Of a stretch of 8,004 nt of DNA, positions 5,814 through 8,004 are shown piece by piece. Source of the DNA: Nitrososphaerales archaeon TH5894 (GTDB lineage Archaea > Thermoproteota > Nitrososphaeria > Nitrososphaerales > Nitrososphaeraceae); NCBI GenBank assembly GCA_014523485.1, contig JAATVK010000169.1, positions 1-8,004 of the forward strand. Reading direction: 5' to 3'. The notes under the pieces were generated by a model. That model did not search any database. It was not told the origin of the DNA and saw only the letters and a program-made list of their open reading frames with translations. The first letter of the stretch is position 1; the number at the start of each line of letters is the position of its first letter. A program made the position numbers and the translations under genes.

Positions 5814-5956
5814 AGTTTAACTATCTACATTAACTTGACTTACAACATAAAGACGCATAAAACAGACCATTACATTGTCATAGCCTTATACATAGTACAT
5901 TCGTAGTTGCTCCTCCATTAGAGGACTATGGTTTTTACTAATTACTATAAAGAATT

Positions 5957-6334
5957 TTAGAATTTGTCATGATATAAAAAAGATTTTAATATACTTTCAT
6001 TCACGGCATCAATTAATTTAGATATTGATACACGTTTTTTAAGAATAGTAAATTTATAATTACATTTCAAGTTAGCAAAATCACACATTATGATTACATT
6101 TAGTTTTGGATTTATTTCTAATAGTTTAGTTCCCATAAATAACCCATTTACGTTGGGCATTTTATCATCTATAATTAGTAATGAGTATTTATCTGAATTT
6201 TCCTTTATATGCTCATATGCCAAAAGCGGATCAGAGAAACTAGAAACATCATAGCCATTTACCTTTAAGGCCTCGCTAAATATATTTAATAAATCTGGAT
6301 CCTCATCGATTATGGCTATGGATTTAGTAATCAT
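5957..6334 (-). CDS. Single-domain response regulator (receiver) with altered switch residues
   Basis: A 125-aa stand-alone receiver with no output domain. The acidic pocket is present (D10-E11-D12 in AIIDEDPDLL) and the phospho-acceptor is D56 in LLIIDDKMPNVNG. The usual switch Thr/Ser is replaced by C84 (VIIMCDFAN), and the Lys-Pro motif reads LKKR, keeping a Lys (K100) but losing the Pro. Phosphorylation may still occur, but signalling through the 4-5-5 face is probably changed. Stand-alone receivers usually act by binding partner proteins in a phosphorelay; no histidine kinase is encoded here. ATG at 6334 lies inside an 11-bp inverted repeat, and a TATA box is centred 31 bp upstream, suggesting a short leader and operator control. 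Confidence 0.85.
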   Translation of the reverse strand: MITKSIAIIDEDPDLLNIFSEALKVNGYDVSSFSDPLLAYEHIKENSDKYSLLIIDDKMPNVNGLFMGTKLLEINPKLNVIIMCDFANLKCNYKFTILKKRVSISKLIDAVNESILKSFLYHDKF

Positions 6335-6364
6335 AGATAGATTAAACGTAAAAAATCTATCTAT
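6333..6364. promoter_or_regulatory. Perfect 11-bp inverted repeat over the receiver promoter and start
   Basis: The left arm ATAGATAGATT (6333-6343) and right arm AATCTATCTAT (6354-6364) are perfect reverse complements around a 10-base spacer, AAACGTAAAA. Arm centres are 21 bp apart, two helical turns, as for a dimeric regulator. It spans the start codon edge, the predicted transcription start and the TATA box, so binding would block transcription; alternatively the RNA hairpin could control translation. Confidence 0.65.
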
Positions 6365-6370
6365 TTAAGT
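6361..6370 (-). promoter_or_regulatory. TATA box of the receiver gene
   Basis: The minus strand reads ACTTAAATAG, identical to the arsM TATA region, centred about 31 bp before the ATG. It overlaps the right arm of the inverted repeat. Confidence 0.6.
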
Positions 6371-6500
6371 ATGATTGTATTCTCTTCTCTTCTCCATTTT
6401 GAAAATTTTACTTATACGATACTATGCTATACTTGTAGCAGTTAAAGAATAACAACAATAAAAACAACAAAAATAAAAGAAGAGTAGGTCTTTGTCTATA

Positions 6501-6596
6501 TTACTTTAGAAATCTGAGTATTAAATATTTGGGCTTTTCAATATATACAAATGATAAGGCTAAGATAATTTGAACTCCTTTCATATCAAAAACCAT
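6501..6596 (-). CDS. Possible tiny ORF behind dispersed repeat copy 2
   Basis: ATG at 6596 gives 31 aa starting MVFDMKGVQIILALSFVYIE and ending in TAA at 6501. TTATAATAG in the dispersed repeat sits about 26 bp upstream, the right spacing for a leaderless transcript. No family is recognised. It could be a small membrane-active peptide or the remnant of a longer gene. Confidence 0.2.
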   Translation of the reverse strand: MVFDMKGVQIILALSFVYIEKPKYLILRFLK

Positions 6597-6599
6597 ATC

Positions 6600-6632
6600 T
6601 ATTATGTTACCTAACCCTATTATAATGAGAAA
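6600..6632 (-). repeat. Dispersed 33-bp repeat, copy 2
   Basis: Matches 940-972 in opposite orientation at 30 of 33 bases (mismatches at repeat positions 1, 13 and 21). It lies just upstream of the tiny ORF at 6596. Confidence 0.7.
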
Positions 6633-6649
6633 TCAAAGCCCGCCCTCAG

Positions 6650-6679
6650 AACCCTATCGTGGTAGGTATCTAAAGGGTT
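6650..6679. repeat. AACCCT/AGGGTT inverted repeat
   Basis: Six-base perfect arms (6650-6655 and 6674-6679) separated by 18 bases. It lies 53-82 bp downstream of the stop codon at 6732 on the minus strand; a role at the 3' end is possible but the long loop makes it weak. Confidence 0.3.
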
Positions 6680-6709
6680 TATATTTATATTTATAATTTA
6701 TAATAATAT

Positions 6710-6723
6710 AATTAAAAAGAAGG
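6710..6723 (-). terminator. Possible T-rich archaeal terminator
   Basis: On the minus strand, CCTTCTTTTTAATT starts 8 bases after the stop codon of the 6732-7265 gene. Archaeal RNA polymerase stops at such T-runs without a hairpin, but the region is A/T-rich throughout. Confidence 0.3.
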
Positions 6724-6731
6724 TTTTTTTG

Positions 6732-7265
6732 TTATTGATTTTTTCCATATAATTCTAATTGATTTTGAGCATCATGTATTTTTATTTGTGATTTATATTC
6801 TATTTTTGAGGGGCTGTACATTGCATTACCTGTATCAAGTAATAAATTACCTTCATAAACCAAAATTTTATCTCCTGTTTTGGTATTCTCTTTAATATCT
6901 ACTAAATTAAATGTACCAGATAATCTATAGTACCGATAAGAAATAAAATTGCCATTAGAATTTGGTTTTTCTTCAATTTGTAGTGTTCCTGAAAGATATT
7001 TTGTATTTGCTATTCCAAATCTTTCATCAAATGTGGTTCTTTCAAATTCATATGAGCAATTATTCTCAGGGCAAATTTTACTTCCATCACCAAAAGTTAG
7101 ATTCGCTTTCTGAAAATGTAGGCTAGACATTATAAACTCATCTTTCTTTAATAGAGTCTTAATTTCAATTGTATCAGATGATTGGCAAAATGAAATTCTT
7201 ATTGAAATAATTGATATGGTTATAACCATAACAATTACAAAGATTTTTAGCGTGTTCTGGAACAA
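6732..7265 (-). CDS. Secreted or membrane-anchored protein, unknown function
   Basis: A 177-aa protein with a hydrophobic N-terminal segment (about residues 7-27, LKIFVIVMVITISIISIRIS) that serves as a signal peptide or anchor. The following C28 lacks a proper lipobox because Phe precedes it. The mature part, about 150 residues, alternates polar beta-like strands (SGTLQIEEKP, YRYYRLSGTFNLVDI, KILVYEGNLLLDTGNAMYSP) and has a Cys pair C65/C70 (KICPENNC) that could form a disulfide. This fits an extracellular beta-sandwich, but no family is recognised. The start is TTG at 7265, since an in-frame TGA lies three codons upstream; ATG at codon 13 would remove the polar leader region. It follows the 7278-7736 gene by 12 bp, so the two form an operon. 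Confidence 0.65.
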   Translation of the reverse strand: MFQNTLKIFVIVMVITISIISIRISFCQSSDTIEIKTLLKKDEFIMSSLHFQKANLTFGDGSKICPENNCSYEFERTTFDERFGIANTKYLSGTLQIEEKPNSNGNFISYRYYRLSGTFNLVDIKENTKTGDKILVYEGNLLLDTGNAMYSPSKIEYKSQIKIHDAQNQLELYGKNQ

Positions 7266-7277
7266 GCCATTTCATTT

Positions 7278-7736
7278 TTATTGGATAAAGTTGTCAATCT
7301 TTTTCTTTATTTCATCTCTCTGACCTTCAGGAACTTCATAATAGACAATTAAATACATACTATTATTAGATAAATGAGATTGACTTCCATGAACTTTTCC
7401 ATTGCAATCTCTTAAAATATCTGAAATAAACTCATAATGTTTTTTGATTGCATCTGGAGATCCTTCCAAAAATTCAAAAGAATTATCCATCTTTGATTTT
7501 ATTCTTGTTTTTGTTTTTGCTTCATTTGTATTTGAAAATTCTTTATTATAGTAAGACGGTTTTGCTGCTGTATTATTTGGAGGAATAATTGTAGGTTCCT
7601 TATTAGATGTCAATAAATTTGGACATATATGTTTTTTCCTTGAATTTAATTCATAATAGGTATTCTCCTCAGTATTCCAATATATCTCTAAACCACAATC
7701 GTAACTACAACTCTTTGGACGTATTTCTGAAAACAT
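7278..7736 (-). CDS. Putative zinc-binding protein with a conserved-looking C-terminal domain
   Basis: A 152-aa soluble protein. Residues 10-38 carry C10-x3-C14 and H36-x-C38 (KSCSYDCGLEIYW and KKHICPN), a spacing that suggests a small zinc site. Residues 40-84 are a Pro/Asn/Lys-rich linker, probably disordered. Residues 85-152 form a compact alpha/beta domain (DNSFEFLEGSPDAIKKHYEF, KVHGSQSHL, MYLIVYYEVPEGQRDEIKKK). I associate this arrangement with uncharacterised proteins of ammonia-oxidising archaea, from memory only; function is unknown. ATG 7736 has a TATA box centred about 24 bp upstream, consistent with a leaderless mRNA. It is first in a two-gene unit with the secreted protein. Confidence 0.7.
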   Translation of the reverse strand: MFSEIRPKSCSYDCGLEIYWNTEENTYYELNSRKKHICPNLLTSNKEPTIIPPNNTAAKPSYYNKEFSNTNEAKTKTRIKSKMDNSFEFLEGSPDAIKKHYEFISDILRDCNGKVHGSQSHLSNNSMYLIVYYEVPEGQRDEIKKKIDNFIQ

Positions 7737-7756
7737 GATAAATTATCCCTCTTCCA

Positions 7757-7764
7757 CTTTATAG
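7757..7764 (-). promoter_or_regulatory. TATA box of the two-gene unit
   Basis: The minus strand reads CTATAAAG, centred about 24 bp before the ATG at 7736, close to the spacing for a leaderless transcript. Confidence 0.5.
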
Positions 7765-7945
7765 TTCTTATGTTTCAATCTTAATTTTTCATACAACGTT
7801 CACATATAATAGAGATATCAGTAGTTGTAAATGGGTTTAAGGATCTTATAATTAGAATTATATAGTATAATATTTCTTGTTATTCTTCTTTTCACTCCTT
7901 TTATTATATCATGACATTTTTCATAGGTAATTGAATTACTTTTTT

Positions 7946-7990
7946 GAACTACAAAATTGTGACAAAATCAGTTTATACACCTACGAGCCC
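7946..7990 (+). repeat. Dispersed 45-bp repeat, copy B
   Basis: Matches 5186-5230 at 37 of 45 bases in the same orientation. The 180 bases between the promoter at 7764 and this copy hold nothing recognised. Because it lies at the right edge, an adjacent mobile element may begin just outside the window. Confidence 0.75.
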
Positions 7991-8004
7991 CTTATAGTCT
8001 CTAT

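Larger units (their letters stand above)
5470..5956. other. Low-density AT-rich region
   Basis: It contains an A-rich AAC-repeat stretch (5511-5537), a dinucleotide tract (5693-5711), a doubtful 42-codon minus-strand ORF (5685-5813) and a 5-bp hairpin TCCTC/GAGGA near 5910-5925. No RNA gene or recognisable decayed protein was found in the rest. Confidence 0.5.
6371..6731. other. Intergenic region with a dispersed repeat and a tiny ORF
   Basis: Between two minus-strand genes. It holds an A-rich AAC-repeat stretch (6451-6481) resembling 5511-5537, a 31-codon minus-strand ORF (6501-6596), dispersed repeat copy 2 (6600-6632), an AACCCT/AGGGTT inverted repeat (6650-6679), and a run of pure A/T (about 6680-6715). 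Confidence 0.5.

Noticed and set aside
5905..5930. An 11-base match to the complement of 1035-1045 (GCTCCTCCATT) as a possible attachment-site pair.
   Set aside because: Matches of 11 bases are expected by chance between two places in a window this size, and neither site lies in a recognised tRNA or beside an integrase.

Overview
The window is strongly AT-rich and looks archaeal, most likely a soil ammonia-oxidising archaeon (Nitrososphaeria, Nitrosocosmicus-like). The grounds are TATA boxes of the form ACTTAAATAG placed about 26 bases before start codons (leaderless transcripts), TTG starts, HxlR-type regulation, single-domain response-regulator receivers, and an IS6-like transposase of the archaeal type. 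No rRNA, tRNA or CRISPR was found. The lineage is an inference from protein style, not from a marker gene.

Layout. Positions 1-420 (minus) hold the N-terminal part of a secreted Gly/Asp-rich protein built from two perfectly repeated modules; it runs off the left edge. Positions 421-1070 are mostly non-coding and end in a short ORF start (1021-1070) cut off by an IS6-like element (1071-1790) that has terminal inverted repeats but no matching target duplication. Positions 1801-3722 (minus) are an arsenic operon: arsM (As(III) methyltransferase), arsC (thioredoxin-type arsenate reductase) and an aquaglyceroporin-like channel in the place normally taken by an arsenite pump. A divergent HxlR-family regulator (3784-4167) shares a 61-bp promoter region that contains a TATA box and a small palindrome.

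Positions 4168-6334 are a low-density region: a doubtful 56-aa ORF containing a hairpin, a coiled-coil protein (4563-4841), two decayed receiver genes (4858-5187 and 5293-5469) separated by a dispersed 45-bp repeat, a doubtful 42-aa ORF, and one complete but atypical receiver (5957-6334, minus). The complete receiver's start codon and TATA box are spanned by an 11-bp perfect inverted repeat. Positions 6732-7736 (minus) are a two-gene unit: a Cys/His-motif protein and a secreted or membrane-anchored protein, both of unknown function.

How the genes may work together: arsenate would be reduced by ArsC to arsenite, which can leave through the MIP channel down its gradient or be methylated by ArsM; the HxlR protein, with a Cys-Cys pair beside its winged helix, is the likely sensor. 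Two pairs of dispersed repeats (5186-5230 with 7946-7990, and 940-972 with 6600-6632), the IS element and the receiver remnants mark the rest as a plastic, rearranged region.
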